From Mesorhizobium sp. WSM4306 (GTDB lineage Bacteria > Pseudomonadota > Alphaproteobacteria > Rhizobiales > Rhizobiaceae), in contig NZ_VFTC01000001.1 in the NCBI RefSeq assembly GCF_007003975.1, forward strand, positions 620,001-684,000: DNA of 64,000 nucleotides. The letters are read 5' to 3'. The notes under the pieces are model-generated. The model saw only the letters and a program-made list of their open reading frames with translations, searched no databases and had not been told where the DNA came from. Both the position numbers and the translations under genes were made by a program. This document shows positions 49,637 to 57,379 of the stretch, in pieces; the stretch's first letter is position 1; the number at the start of each line of letters is the position of its first letter.

Positions 49637-50434
49637 ATGCGCCGTTTCGCGGTCCTCATCACGTTGACGCTGCTGGCCGCCTGCTCGACCGCCGGCGATC
49701 TCGTGCCGTCTATGTCGCCATCCAGCAGCCCGACGGTTGCGGTGCGCGCACCGCGCTTCGAAGACTCCAAGCCGCATGAATGGGACAGCGGCGCGCCCTG
49801 GAATTACGCTGTTCACGGCACCGATGTCTCAAAGTACCAGACGTCGGTCGACTGGCCGACAGCCAAGGCCAACGGCATCTCCTTCGCCTTCATCAAGGCG
49901 ACCGAGGGCGGCGATCGTTTCGACGAGTATTTCAGCGAGCATTGGGCCCGCACAAGGGCCAATGGCATTCCGCGCGCGGCCTACCATTTCTTCTATTTCT
50001 GCACGCCGGCCGCCACCCAGGCGCGCTGGTTCATCGAGAACGTGCCCGTCGACCGCTCGGCCATGCCGCCGGTGCTCGACATGGAATGGAACCCGAAATC
50101 GCCGACCTGCCGGCTGCGCCCTGATCCGGCGACGGTGCGCGCGGAGATGACCACCTTTCTCGAAATCGTCGAACGGCACTACGGCAAGAAGCCGATCATC
50201 TATACCTCGGTCGACTTCTTCGACGACAATGAACTCGCGAATTTCCGCAGCTATCCCTACTGGCTGCGCTCGGTCGCCGGCCACCCCCGCCAGAAATACG
50301 GCAGCCACCCCTTCACCTTCTGGCAGTACACTGGAACCGGCATCGTTCCCGGTATGACCGGCAAGTCCGATATCAACGTTTTCAACGGCAGCGAAGCCGC
50401 CTGGAAAAAGTGGCTGCGGCAGAACACGCATTGA
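49637..50434 (+). CDS. GH25 family lysozyme lipoprotein
   Basis: A 265-residue muramidase-like lipoprotein. The signal peptide ends in the lipobox LLAAC (Cys16); a short Ser/Pro linker follows, then the GH25 barrel: HGTDVSKYQTSVDW with its catalytic-site aspartate, FAFIKATEGGDRFD, AAYHFFYFCT, PPVLDMEWN with the acid/base pair Asp-x-Glu, and IIYTSVDFF. Expected to cleave peptidoglycan glycan strands at the outer membrane or in the periplasm. About 32 bases before the next gene. Confidence 0.88.
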   Translation: MRRFAVLITLTLLAACSTAGDLVPSMSPSSSPTVAVRAPRFEDSKPHEWDSGAPWNYAVHGTDVSKYQTSVDWPTAKANGISFAFIKATEGGDRFDEYFSEHWARTRANGIPRAAYHFFYFCTPAATQARWFIENVPVDRSAMPPVLDMEWNPKSPTCRLRPDPATVRAEMTTFLEIVERHYGKKPIIYTSVDFFDDNELANFRSYPYWLRSVAGHPRQKYGSHPFTFWQYTGTGIVPGMTGKSDINVFNGSEAAWKKWLRQNTH

Positions 50435-50466
50435 CACCGGCGCTGCCGCCTGCTTTTCGACGGTCC

Positions 50467-51696
50467 ATGCGAACCGATTTGCAACCACAGGGATATCAGG
50501 GCCGGAAACAGTCGAAGAACCGACTGCGCTCCGGGCTGCTCGCGGCCTTGCTGCTCAGCGCCGCGGCCATGCCGGCGGCAGCGCAGGAATGCGGCGGCGA
50601 CTTCGAAGCCTGGAAACAAGGCGTGGCGGCGGAAGCCAAGGCAGCCGGTGTCGGCGCTGTCGGCCTCAGCGCCCTGGAAGCCGCTTCCATCGACGACAAG
50701 GTGCTGGCGCGCGACCGCGCCCAGGGCGTCTTCGCCCAGACCTTTATACAGTTCTCCAACCGCATGATCTCGGCCTACCGGCTGAAGCAGGGCGCGGCCA
50801 ATCTGAAGAAATATGCCGACGTCTTTGCCCGCGCCGACCAGCAGTTCGGCGTCCAGGCGCCGATCATCACCGCCTTCTGGGGGCTGGAGACCGATTTCGG
50901 CGCCGTGCAGGGCGATTTCCACACGCTGAGCGCCTTGGTGACGCTGTCGCATGACTGCCGCCGCCCGCAGCTGTTTAGGCCGCAGCTGGTGCCGCTGTTG
51001 ATGCTGATCGATCGTGGCGTCGTGCCGGCCGACGTCACCGGCGCCTGGGCCGGCGAGGTCGGCCAGACGCAGATCCTGCCCTCCGACTATCTGGCGCGCG
51101 GCGTCGACGGCGACGGCGACGGCATCGTCGACCTCAGGCGCAGCGTGCCCGACGTGATCATGACCACGGCCAACAAGGTGCTGTCGCGCGGCTGGAAACG
51201 CGACCAGCCCTGGATCGAGGAAGTGCGCGTGCCCGAGGACATGCCGTGGGAGCAGACCGGCCGCACCAACAAGCTGCCGCTGTCGCAATGGGCCGCCTGG
51301 GGCGTTACCAATCCCGACGGCACGCCGCTGATCGACAACGGCCTCAAGGCCGGTCTGGCGCTGCCGATGGGCCGCAGGGGCCCGGCCTTCCTCGCCTATG
51401 ACAATTTCGACGTCTATCTCGAATGGAACCAGTCCTTCACCTACGCGCTGACGGCGGCAAACCTCGCGGCACGGTTGGGCGGGGCAAAGCAGTTCGACCC
51501 GCGCAATCCCGAAACCGGCCTCAATGGCGACCAGATGAAGGAATTGCAGACCAAGCTCGAGGCCAGGGGCTATGACGTCGGTACGGTCGACGGCATTCTG
51601 GGCACCAACACCCGCGAAGCCGTCCGCAAGGAACAGATGCGGCTCGGGCTGCCGGTCGATGGCTGGCCGACGCCGGAGCTGCTGGAGAAGCTGTGA
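50467..51696 (+). CDS. Lytic murein transglycosylase, MltB family, with PG-binding domain
   Basis: A 409-residue secreted enzyme with a signal peptide (about 18-40, ending MPAAAQ), an MltB-like catalytic domain with Glu141 in FWGLETDFGAVQGDF, VGQTQILPSDYLARG further on, and a C-terminal PG_binding_1 domain (MKELQTKLEARGYDVGTVDG). It cuts glycan strands to 1,6-anhydro products. It probably shares a transcript with the GH25 gene. The start at 50467 is chosen for the signal peptide; an ATG at 50410 overlaps the GH25 gene. Confidence 0.9.
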   Translation: MRTDLQPQGYQGRKQSKNRLRSGLLAALLLSAAAMPAAAQECGGDFEAWKQGVAAEAKAAGVGAVGLSALEAASIDDKVLARDRAQGVFAQTFIQFSNRMISAYRLKQGAANLKKYADVFARADQQFGVQAPIITAFWGLETDFGAVQGDFHTLSALVTLSHDCRRPQLFRPQLVPLLMLIDRGVVPADVTGAWAGEVGQTQILPSDYLARGVDGDGDGIVDLRRSVPDVIMTTANKVLSRGWKRDQPWIEEVRVPEDMPWEQTGRTNKLPLSQWAAWGVTNPDGTPLIDNGLKAGLALPMGRRGPAFLAYDNFDVYLEWNQSFTYALTAANLAARLGGAKQFDPRNPETGLNGDQMKELQTKLEARGYDVGTVDGILGTNTREAVRKEQMRLGLPVDGWPTPELLEKL

Positions 51697-51699
51697 AAT

Positions 51700-51753
51700 A
51701 GTGAGTAGTGAATTCTCTACTGAGTACTGAGTACTGAGTACTGACTATTCACT
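51700..51753. repeat. Heptamer tandem repeat between two stop codons
   Basis: ACTGAGT occurs three times head-to-tail from 51719, then ACTGACT, flanked by AGTGAAT (51707-51713) and its inverse ATTCACT (51747-51753). The right arm supplies the last codons and stop of the LysR gene. Low-complexity repeats of this type are scattered in rhizobial intergenic regions. Confidence 0.75.
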
Positions 51754-52647
51754 CCTCCGCCTCTCCCGCACAAAATCAATGAATGCCCGCAAGGTGGGCG
51801 GCGTGTGCCGCGTGCTCGGGTGGTACAGGTAGAAGCCCGGAAAACTGGGCGACCAGGCCTCAAGAAAACGGACAAGCTGGCCGTTTTCGATCCAGGGTCG
51901 GACTTGATAGTCCATCATGTAGGCGATACCGGCCCCACCCAACACCGCGTTGAGCAGCAGGTCGGTGTCGTTGACGGTCAGCCTGCCCTCGACAGCGACT
52001 TCCAGCACCCGCTTGCCGCGCGCGAACTCCCACCGGTAGATGTTGCCGCCGCTTGGCCATTGGAAGTTGATGCAGCGGTGCTGATGTAGATCGCTGGGAT
52101 GGCGAGGCGTACTGCGCCCCGTGAGATAGGCGGGAGCGGCCACCGCGGCCATCCGCAGGTCCTCGCTCAGCTTCACCGCCACCATGTCCTTGTCCAGCCG
52201 CTCGCCAAGCCGTATCCCGGCATCGAAGCGTCCCTCGACGATGTCGGTCAGCATGTCGTCGACAATGACCGTCAGGCTGATATCGGGATAGGCGTGCTGG
52301 AAATCGCCCAGTACGGGCGCGATGAATCGCATCGCGGCCACGCGCGGCACGTTGATGCGCAGCGAACCCGCCGGCTGTTCGCGCGACGCATGAACATCCG
52401 CGACCGCGCTTTCCAATTCCCTGAACGCGGTGCCGAGCCGTGCAAACAGCGTCTCGCCCGCCGAGGTTGTCGACACGCTACGCGTCGTCCGGTTGAGCAG
52501 CCGGACGCCGAGCCGTGTTTCCAGTTGCCGGATGGTCTGGCTGAGGGCCGGCGGTGAAATTCCAAGCTTGCCCGCCGCGCGGATAAAACTGCCCGCCTCC
52601 ACGATGGCCGCGAAGGCCTTGAGTTCTGTGAACTCGGAGCCGCGCAT
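51745..52647 (-). CDS. LysR family transcriptional regulator
   Basis: A 300-residue LysR-type regulator of the CrgA-like subgroup. N-terminal winged helix: FTELKAFAAIVEAGSFIRAAGKLG, then SPPALSQTIRQLETRLGVRLLNRTTRSVS (about 5-60). The effector domain follows and ends TLRAFIDFVRERRRSE, with the last residues encoded inside the heptamer repeat region. It is divergent from the SDR gene at 52769, the classical layout in which it controls its neighbour. Confidence 0.9.
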   Translation of the reverse strand: MRGSEFTELKAFAAIVEAGSFIRAAGKLGISPPALSQTIRQLETRLGVRLLNRTTRSVSTTSAGETLFARLGTAFRELESAVADVHASREQPAGSLRINVPRVAAMRFIAPVLGDFQHAYPDISLTVIVDDMLTDIVEGRFDAGIRLGERLDKDMVAVKLSEDLRMAAVAAPAYLTGRSTPRHPSDLHQHRCINFQWPSGGNIYRWEFARGKRVLEVAVEGRLTVNDTDLLLNAVLGGAGIAYMMDYQVRPWIENGQLVRFLEAWSPSFPGFYLYHPSTRHTPPTLRAFIDFVRERRRSE

Positions 52648-52680
52648 TGTGTATCCCTAGGTTAACAAGCCTGTCAGATC

Positions 52681-52714
52681 ATAGGCTATTATCCGATCAA
52701 TTGCTTCAGCCTAT
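52681..52714. promoter_or_regulatory. Candidate LysR operator
   Basis: ATAGGCT (52681-52687) and AGCCTAT (52708-52714) form an inverted repeat in the 121-base divergent region between the LysR and SDR genes. TTGACC follows at 52716 and may be the -35 of the SDR promoter. The 20-base spacer is long for a single LysR site. Confidence 0.35.
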
Positions 52715-52768
52715 TTTTGACCTTGGTAGCCGCTTCGCACGGCAATGAACGGTCGAAAGGAATTGATC

Positions 52769-53500
52769 ATGTCTCATTCGCTTCAGGGCAAAACCGCGAT
52801 CGTTACCGGCAGTTCGCGCGGCATTGGTCGCGCCATCGCCGAAGGACTGGCTGCGAATGGAGCGGCCGTTGCCGTCAACTATGTGAACAACAGGAAGGCC
52901 GCGGACGAGGTGGTGGCGACTATCGTGGGCAAGGGCGGCAAGGCGGTCGGCATCCAGGCCGACATTTCAAGTGTTTCCGAGGTCCGCCGCTTGTTCCACG
53001 AGGCGGAAAGCCAGCTGGGCGCGATCGACATTGTCGTTGCCAATGTCGGTGTCGCCGTCATCAAATCGCTGACGGAGGCAACCGAAGCCGATTTCGACCT
53101 CGTCTTCGGCACCAACGCCAAGGGCACCTTCTTCACCCTTCAGGAAGCGGCGCTCCGTGTGCGTGACGGCGGCCGCATCATTGCCGTCTCCACGGGCGGA
53201 ACAAAGATGTTCTTCACGCAGACAGCGCTCTATCTCGGCAGCAAGGGCGCCGTCGAACAGTTTGTGCGCGTGTTGTCGCGCGAACTCGGGCCGCGCGGGA
53301 TTACCGTGAATGCACTGTCGCCGGGGTTCACCGACACGGACCTGCTTCCCGAGCGCGACCGCGCCGTCGCTGCCGGCATGTCGCCGTTCAACAGGATCGG
53401 CGCGCCACGCGACGTTGCCGACGTCGCCGTCTTCCTGGCCGGCGATGAGGCGCGTTGGCTGACCGGCGAAAACATCCAGGCCGGCGGTGGCGTGGCCTAA
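52769..53500 (+). CDS. SDR family oxidoreductase (FabG-like)
   Basis: A 243-residue classical short-chain dehydrogenase. Cofactor motif TGSSRGIG near residues 12-19, ANVG at the NNAG position, and the active-site tyrosine in ALYLGSKGAVEQF (YxxxK). The C-terminal SPGFTDTDLLPERDR and GENIQAGGG are family features. The start at 52769 follows GAAAGGAATTGATC. Its stop overlaps the convergent decarboxylase stop by 4 bases. Probably the target of the divergent LysR regulator; substrate unknown. Confidence 0.86.
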   Translation: MSHSLQGKTAIVTGSSRGIGRAIAEGLAANGAAVAVNYVNNRKAADEVVATIVGKGGKAVGIQADISSVSEVRRLFHEAESQLGAIDIVVANVGVAVIKSLTEATEADFDLVFGTNAKGTFFTLQEAALRVRDGGRIIAVSTGGTKMFFTQTALYLGSKGAVEQFVRVLSRELGPRGITVNALSPGFTDTDLLPERDRAVAAGMSPFNRIGAPRDVADVAVFLAGDEARWLTGENIQAGGGVA

Positions 53501-54717
53501 TCCGCCATCGTCTCCAAACTCGCAAACCCCTGCGGCGCGTCGCCTTCGTCGAAGGGCGTCGTCACCTCGACGAAAGTGTCGGGATAAAAGCCGTTGAAAC
53601 GGGTCCTGAGCGACAGCGAGTAGGCGCCGATATGGCCGATCTCGATCCAGTCGCCGGTGTCGACGGTTTCCGGCAGCCAGAATGGCCTGGACAGAATGTC
53701 AACGGAATCGCAGGTCGCGCCGCAGACCTTGAACGGCACGATGTTCTTGTCCTCGCCATTGCGCGAGCGGATCGCGGGATCGGGGATGAAACGGGCCGGC
53801 AGCGTGATCTTGCCGGTCCAGGAATCCGACAGCGACGCCCAGATGCCGTCATTGATGTAGAGCCGCTTGCCCTTGCGCAGCAGCACGCGCACGATCAGCG
53901 ACAGGCAGCGCGCCACGATCACCCGGCCGGGCTCGGCCACCAGCGGCATCTGGTCGAACTGATATTCCCTGATGTCGCCCGACAGCCGCGACATGATCTG
54001 GCCGAGCGACGGCATCTCGACCTGCTTTCGGTTGGGGTCATGGCCATATTCGGCGGGAAAACCGCCGCCGACATCGAGACCGGCAACGTCGAAGGTCAGT
54101 CGGTTGCGCACCCAGTCGGCCGAGGCCAGCGCCCGCTCATAAGTGTCGGGATCCTCGATCTGGCTGCCGACATGGAAGCACAGGCCGACCTTGTAGCCGG
54201 TGCGGTTGAGCCGCTCGGCAAGCTCCACCGCATAGGCCGGCCCGGCGCCGAATTTCTTCGACAGTTCGTAGGCCGCCGAGCCCTTGGTCTGGATGCGCAC
54301 GAACACGCTGATGGCACCCGGATCGATGTCGAGCGCCCGCACCACCCGCGTCAGCTTGGTGATCTCGTCCTCATGGTCGAGCGAAATGACGCGGATGGCG
54401 TATTTCTCCAGCGCCAGCTTGATGTCCGACTGCGCCTTGACCGGATGCATGTAGAGCATCTCGGCATCGGGTGAGACCCCGCGCACGGCAGCGAACTCGC
54501 CCGGCGAAGCCACGTCAAAGGCGGTGACGCCGGCTTCGACCAGCGCCTTCAGCACGATCTGCTCGCCATTGGTCTTGACCGCATAGGCGGTCTTCCCGGG
54601 AAACATGCCCATGAATTGTTTGGCATCCGCCTTCAGCACCTGCGGGCGAAAGCAGTAGACCGGATCGTCGGGACGAAGCGCCAGCGCCGCCTCGCGGGCA
54701 TTCCCGAATCGCTGCAT
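53497..54717 (-). CDS. Type III PLP decarboxylase (ornithine/lysine)
   Basis: A 406-residue alanine-racemase-fold decarboxylase that makes putrescine or cadaverine. The PLP lysine is K48 in TAYAVKTNGE, the glycine-rich phosphate loop is GLDVGGGFPAEYG, and the second-subunit catalytic Cys336 is in VCGATCDSVDIL (family consensus CGPTCDS). FHVGSQ and the AEPGR motif in LVAEPGRVIV are also present. The start at 54717 gives normal family length; the upstream ATG at 54750 adds 11 residues. Confidence 0.88.
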   Translation of the reverse strand: MQRFGNAREAALALRPDDPVYCFRPQVLKADAKQFMGMFPGKTAYAVKTNGEQIVLKALVEAGVTAFDVASPGEFAAVRGVSPDAEMLYMHPVKAQSDIKLALEKYAIRVISLDHEDEITKLTRVVRALDIDPGAISVFVRIQTKGSAAYELSKKFGAGPAYAVELAERLNRTGYKVGLCFHVGSQIEDPDTYERALASADWVRNRLTFDVAGLDVGGGFPAEYGHDPNRKQVEMPSLGQIMSRLSGDIREYQFDQMPLVAEPGRVIVARCLSLIVRVLLRKGKRLYINDGIWASLSDSWTGKITLPARFIPDPAIRSRNGEDKNIVPFKVCGATCDSVDILSRPFWLPETVDTGDWIEIGHIGAYSLSLRTRFNGFYPDTFVEVTTPFDEGDAPQGFASLETMAD

Positions 54718-54770
54718 GGACGAATCCCCTAACTTCTCGGCTGCGCACAATTAATCCAAGCTAGCGGCTT

Positions 54771-54814
54771 GCGCATGACCCCGAAAGTCAATTTCGACTT
54801 TCGGGGTCATGCGC
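54771..54814. repeat. Dispersed palindrome, perfect 19-bp stem
   Basis: GCGCATGACCCCGAAAGTC (54771-54789) pairs perfectly with GACTTTCGGGGTCATGCGC (54796-54814) around AATTTC. It lies between divergent genes, so it is not a terminator. It shares GCATGAYC and CCGAAA with the copy at 5954. Confidence 0.8.
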
Positions 54815-54826
54815 CAGGAATGAGTC

Positions 54827-54870
54827 TTGCAGCGTCCTTTGCGCGTCTCTAGAGACGCGCGGCGCTGCAA
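54827..54870. repeat. Compound palindrome with exact 20-bp core
   Basis: Outer arms TTGCAGCG (54827-54834) and CGCTGCAA (54863-54870) enclose GCGCGTCTCTAGAGACGCGC (54841-54860), a perfect palindrome. A second repeat type, distinct from the GCATG family beside it. Confidence 0.75.
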
Positions 54871-55030
54871 TGAAAACAATTCTGTGTCTCGCGGCGCTGA
54901 TGCTACGGCGTTAGGTCCAAATGGGTACGTCTGCCATCCGATCAGGTTTCGGGTGGCCCTTGTCGCCGGACCCGATATGCCTTTTGCCTGACCGACTGGC
55001 GCTCGCGCCGTCTGGGGAGGACGATTCGAA

Positions 55031-55948
55031 ATGGCAATAGTCGCGACATCCGTGCAGCGCGGACCGATGACGCTCAGGGATTGGGGCCAGCTTCTGCTGC
55101 TCGGCGCGATCTGGGGCGGCTCGTTCTTCTTTGCCCGCATCGCCGTTGCCGAGATGCACCCGCTGGTGCTGGTGCTGTTTCGCGTCGCCATCGCGGCCAT
55201 TGCGCTGCAGCTCTATCTCGCCATTCGCGGCCCGTCCTTCCGCCTCGCCTTTCCGCATGCCGGCCTGTTTTTCCTCCTGGCGCTTGCCAACAATGTCGTG
55301 CCGTTCTCGCTGATCTTCGCCGGCCAGACCGCGCTTGGCGCCGGCGTCGCCTCTGTGCTCAATGCGACGACGCCGTTCTGGACGCTGATCCTCGCCAATG
55401 CGTTGACATCGGACGAAAAGCTGTCGTGGAACAAGCTTGCCGGCATCGGGCTCGGCATCGCCGGCACCGCGGTCATGATCGGCCCCGGCCTGCTGGCCGG
55501 GCTCGGCGGCCCGGTCTGGGCGAAGTTCGCGCTGATCGGCGCCTCGCTGTCCTACGCTGTCGCGCTGATGATTGCCCGCCGCTTCAAGGGCGTGCCCTCG
55601 CCAGTCATCGCCACCGGACAATTGACGGCGTCGACCATCATCATGATCCCGGTGGTGCTGTTCACCTATGGCCCGGCCGGCCTGTTCTCGGCCTCGCCGC
55701 CGGTCTGGGCGGCGGTGTTGGCGCTGGCGCTGCTGTCCACCGCCTTTGCCTACATTCTCTATTTCAATCTCGTCGCCTCGGCCGGCGCCACCAACGCGTC
55801 GCTGGTGACGCTTATCGTCCCGGCCAGCGCCATCCTGCTCGGCCTACTGTTCCTCGGCGAGCGGCTCGCTCTGTTTGAGTTCTGCGGCATGGCGCTGATT
55901 GCCTTCGGCCTGGTGACGATCGACGGGCGGCTGTTCGGTCGCCGCTAA
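55031..55948 (+). CDS. EamA/DMT superfamily transporter
   Basis: A 305-residue inner-membrane transporter with two EamA repeats and about ten membrane helices. The start of repeat 1 (LLLGAIWGGSFFFARIAVAEM), the TPFWTLILANAL helix end and repeat 2 (NASLVTLIVPASAILLGLLFLGE) are typical. Probably a metabolite exporter. The start at 55031 follows GGGGAGGACGATTCGAA. Confidence 0.88.
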   Translation: MAIVATSVQRGPMTLRDWGQLLLLGAIWGGSFFFARIAVAEMHPLVLVLFRVAIAAIALQLYLAIRGPSFRLAFPHAGLFFLLALANNVVPFSLIFAGQTALGAGVASVLNATTPFWTLILANALTSDEKLSWNKLAGIGLGIAGTAVMIGPGLLAGLGGPVWAKFALIGASLSYAVALMIARRFKGVPSPVIATGQLTASTIIMIPVVLFTYGPAGLFSASPPVWAAVLALALLSTAFAYILYFNLVASAGATNASLVTLIVPASAILLGLLFLGERLALFEFCGMALIAFGLVTIDGRLFGRR

Positions 55949-55950
55949 AT

Positions 55951-55994
55951 GCATGTCGCTCAAAAGTGGCCCCGGTTTTGAGAGAACGACATGC
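55951..55994. repeat. Dispersed palindromic repeat, GCATGTCG type
   Basis: GCATGTCGCTCAAAAGTGG faces GGTTTTGAGAGAACGACATGC, directly after the EamA stop. One of the best-preserved copies of the family. Confidence 0.8.
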
Positions 55995-56009
55995 ACAAAA
56001 ACAAGATCT

Positions 56010-56050
56010 AAAGCGCGTCGCGTGAATCCGCTCAAACGCGACGCGCTTTA
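56010..56050. repeat. Hairpin repeat AAGCGCGTCGCG
   Basis: AAGCGCGTCGCG (56011-56022) pairs with CGCGACGCGCTT (56037-56048) around a 14-base loop TGAATCCGCTCAAA. A third repeat type, 16 bases after the previous one. The stretch from here to 56204 shows no gene. Confidence 0.75.
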
Positions 56051-56204
56051 GGGATGGTAGCGCTGCCATGCCACGCTTCCGCCACAGACCCGTCACAATT
56101 TATTCACAGCCCGCCAGCGGGCATTTGCCGAAGAGTTTCAATGCCTAACGCCGAGCGGCAGGTCGCAAATTCCACAATCGCGTCGCATTGCAGCATATTT
56201 TCCG

Positions 56205-56232
56205 CTTGCCTGTGGCACAAATGACCCTAGAC
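56205..56232 (+). promoter_or_regulatory. Promoter candidate for the 28-residue peptide gene
   Basis: CTTGCC (56205-56210) and CTAGAC (56227-56232), 16 bases apart, a moderate match to the alphaproteobacterial housekeeping form CTTGAC-17-CTATAT. About 36 bases before the start codon. Confidence 0.4.
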
Positions 56233-56267
56233 TCCGCCCATAGCTCTTTCATAGAGGAGGCTATGAC

Positions 56268-56354
56268 ATGGGACTTACGAGGCCAATCAACGCATTGATG
56301 ATCTGTGCTGCATTTGCCTTCATTGGCGCCCTTATCATAGGCGTTCTTCCGTAA
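56268..56354 (+). CDS. 28-residue single-helix membrane peptide
   Basis: A small gene encoding MGLTRPINALMI followed by CAAFAFIGALIIGVLP and TAA. A short basic N-terminus precedes one hydrophobic helix of about 20 residues, so it should insert in the inner membrane. Support: AGGAGG 7 bases before the ATG, a promoter-like pair upstream, and a strong intrinsic terminator 45 bases after the stop. An overlapping ATG at 56263 is too close to the ribosome binding site and gives only 11 residues. Function unknown. Confidence 0.65.
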   Translation: MGLTRPINALMICAAFAFIGALIIGVLP

Positions 56355-56398
56355 CCGCCAGAGCGGAAGAAGATAGCAGCAAATAGCCCACAAATTCG

Positions 56399-56426
56399 AA
56401 AGGCCGGGTTTTTCGCCCGGCCTTTT
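56399..56426. terminator. Bidirectional intrinsic terminator
   Basis: AAAGGCCGGG pairs with CCCGGCCTTT around TTTTTCG, followed by T on the plus strand and with the A-run giving U on the minus strand. It should end both the 28-residue peptide message and metF. Confidence 0.85.
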
Positions 56427-56461
56427 GCATTACAGATCACCGTTTCACACCACGATGAAGC

Positions 56462-57379
56462 TCAGGCTGCCGCTGATCCGGCCGCTTCCGTCTCATGCGA
56501 GCGGATGCCGATCATGTGGCAGATCGCGAACACCAGGTCGGCCCGGTTCATGGTGTAGAAGTGGAAATCGCTGACGCCGCGCTCGACAAGGTCGAGCACC
56601 TGCTCTGCGGCCACGGCCGACGCCACCAAAGCATGCGTCTGCGAGTCGTTTTGCAGGCCCTCGAAGCGCTCGGCCAGCCATGCCGGCACCAGCGCACCGC
56701 AGCGTGCCGAGAAATTGGCGACCTGGGTGAAATTGTGCACCGGCAGGATGCCGGGCACGATCGGGATATAGATGCCGGCGCGGCGCGCCTTCTCGACGTA
56801 ACGCTCGTAGAGATCGTTGTCGAAGAAGAACTGGGTGATCGCCCGGGTCGCGCCATTGTCGGCCTTGCGCTTCAGCATGTCGAAATCGGTGGCGAAGTCA
56901 GGGCTTTCCGGATGCTTTTCCGGATAGGCCGAGACCGAAATGTCGAAATCGCCGGCGCCCTTCAGCGCCCCGACCAGTTCGGCGCCATTGGCATAGCCGT
57001 CGGGATGCGGCCGGTAGGCGGTGCCGACGCCCGCCGCCGGATCGCCGCGCAAGGCGACGAAGCGCTTCACACCCATCTCGGCGAATTCGCGGACCACGGC
57101 GTCGACCTCATGGCGCGCGGCGTCGACGCAGGTCATGTGCGCCGCCGGCGTCAGCGTCGTCTCGTTGAGGATGCGCTTGACGGTGCGCGCCGTGCGCTCG
57201 CGCGTCGAGCCGCCGGCGCCATAGGTCACCGAAACGAATTTCGGCCTCAGCGGCTCCAGCCTGGTGACGGTGTCCCACAGCCGCGCCTCCATCTCATCGG
57301 TCTTCGGCGGGAAGAACTCGAAGGACACGCGGACCTTGTCGCCAATGTCGGGGCGGCGGGAAAAGCGGAACTGGTTCAT
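56462..57379 (-). CDS. metF: Methylenetetrahydrofolate reductase
   Basis: A 305-residue FAD enzyme that makes 5-methyl-THF for methionine synthesis. VSFEFFPPKTDEMEARLWDT, SVTYGAGGSTRERT, ALRGDPAAGVG, ITQFFFDNDLYERYV and PGILPVHNF are diagnostic. Its ATG shares one base with the stop of the upstream regulator gene, so the two form an operon. An open frame continues upstream to 57556 inside that gene without resemblance. Expected to be derepressed with the methyl cycle. Confidence 0.96.
   Translation of the reverse strand: MNQFRFSRRPDIGDKVRVSFEFFPPKTDEMEARLWDTVTRLEPLRPKFVSVTYGAGGSTRERTARTVKRILNETTLTPAAHMTCVDAARHEVDAVVREFAEMGVKRFVALRGDPAAGVGTAYRPHPDGYANGAELVGALKGAGDFDISVSAYPEKHPESPDFATDFDMLKRKADNGATRAITQFFFDNDLYERYVEKARRAGIYIPIVPGILPVHNFTQVANFSARCGALVPAWLAERFEGLQNDSQTHALVASAVAAEQVLDLVERGVSDFHFYTMNRADLVFAICHMIGIRSHETEAAGSAAA

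Noticed and set aside
54771..54814. Transcription terminator
   Set aside because: It lies between two divergent starts (54717 and 55031), where no transcript ends.
56263..56298. Alternative 11-residue frame starting 5 bases earlier than the small membrane peptide
   Set aside because: ATG is only 2 bases from AGGAGG and the product has no hydrophobic helix.
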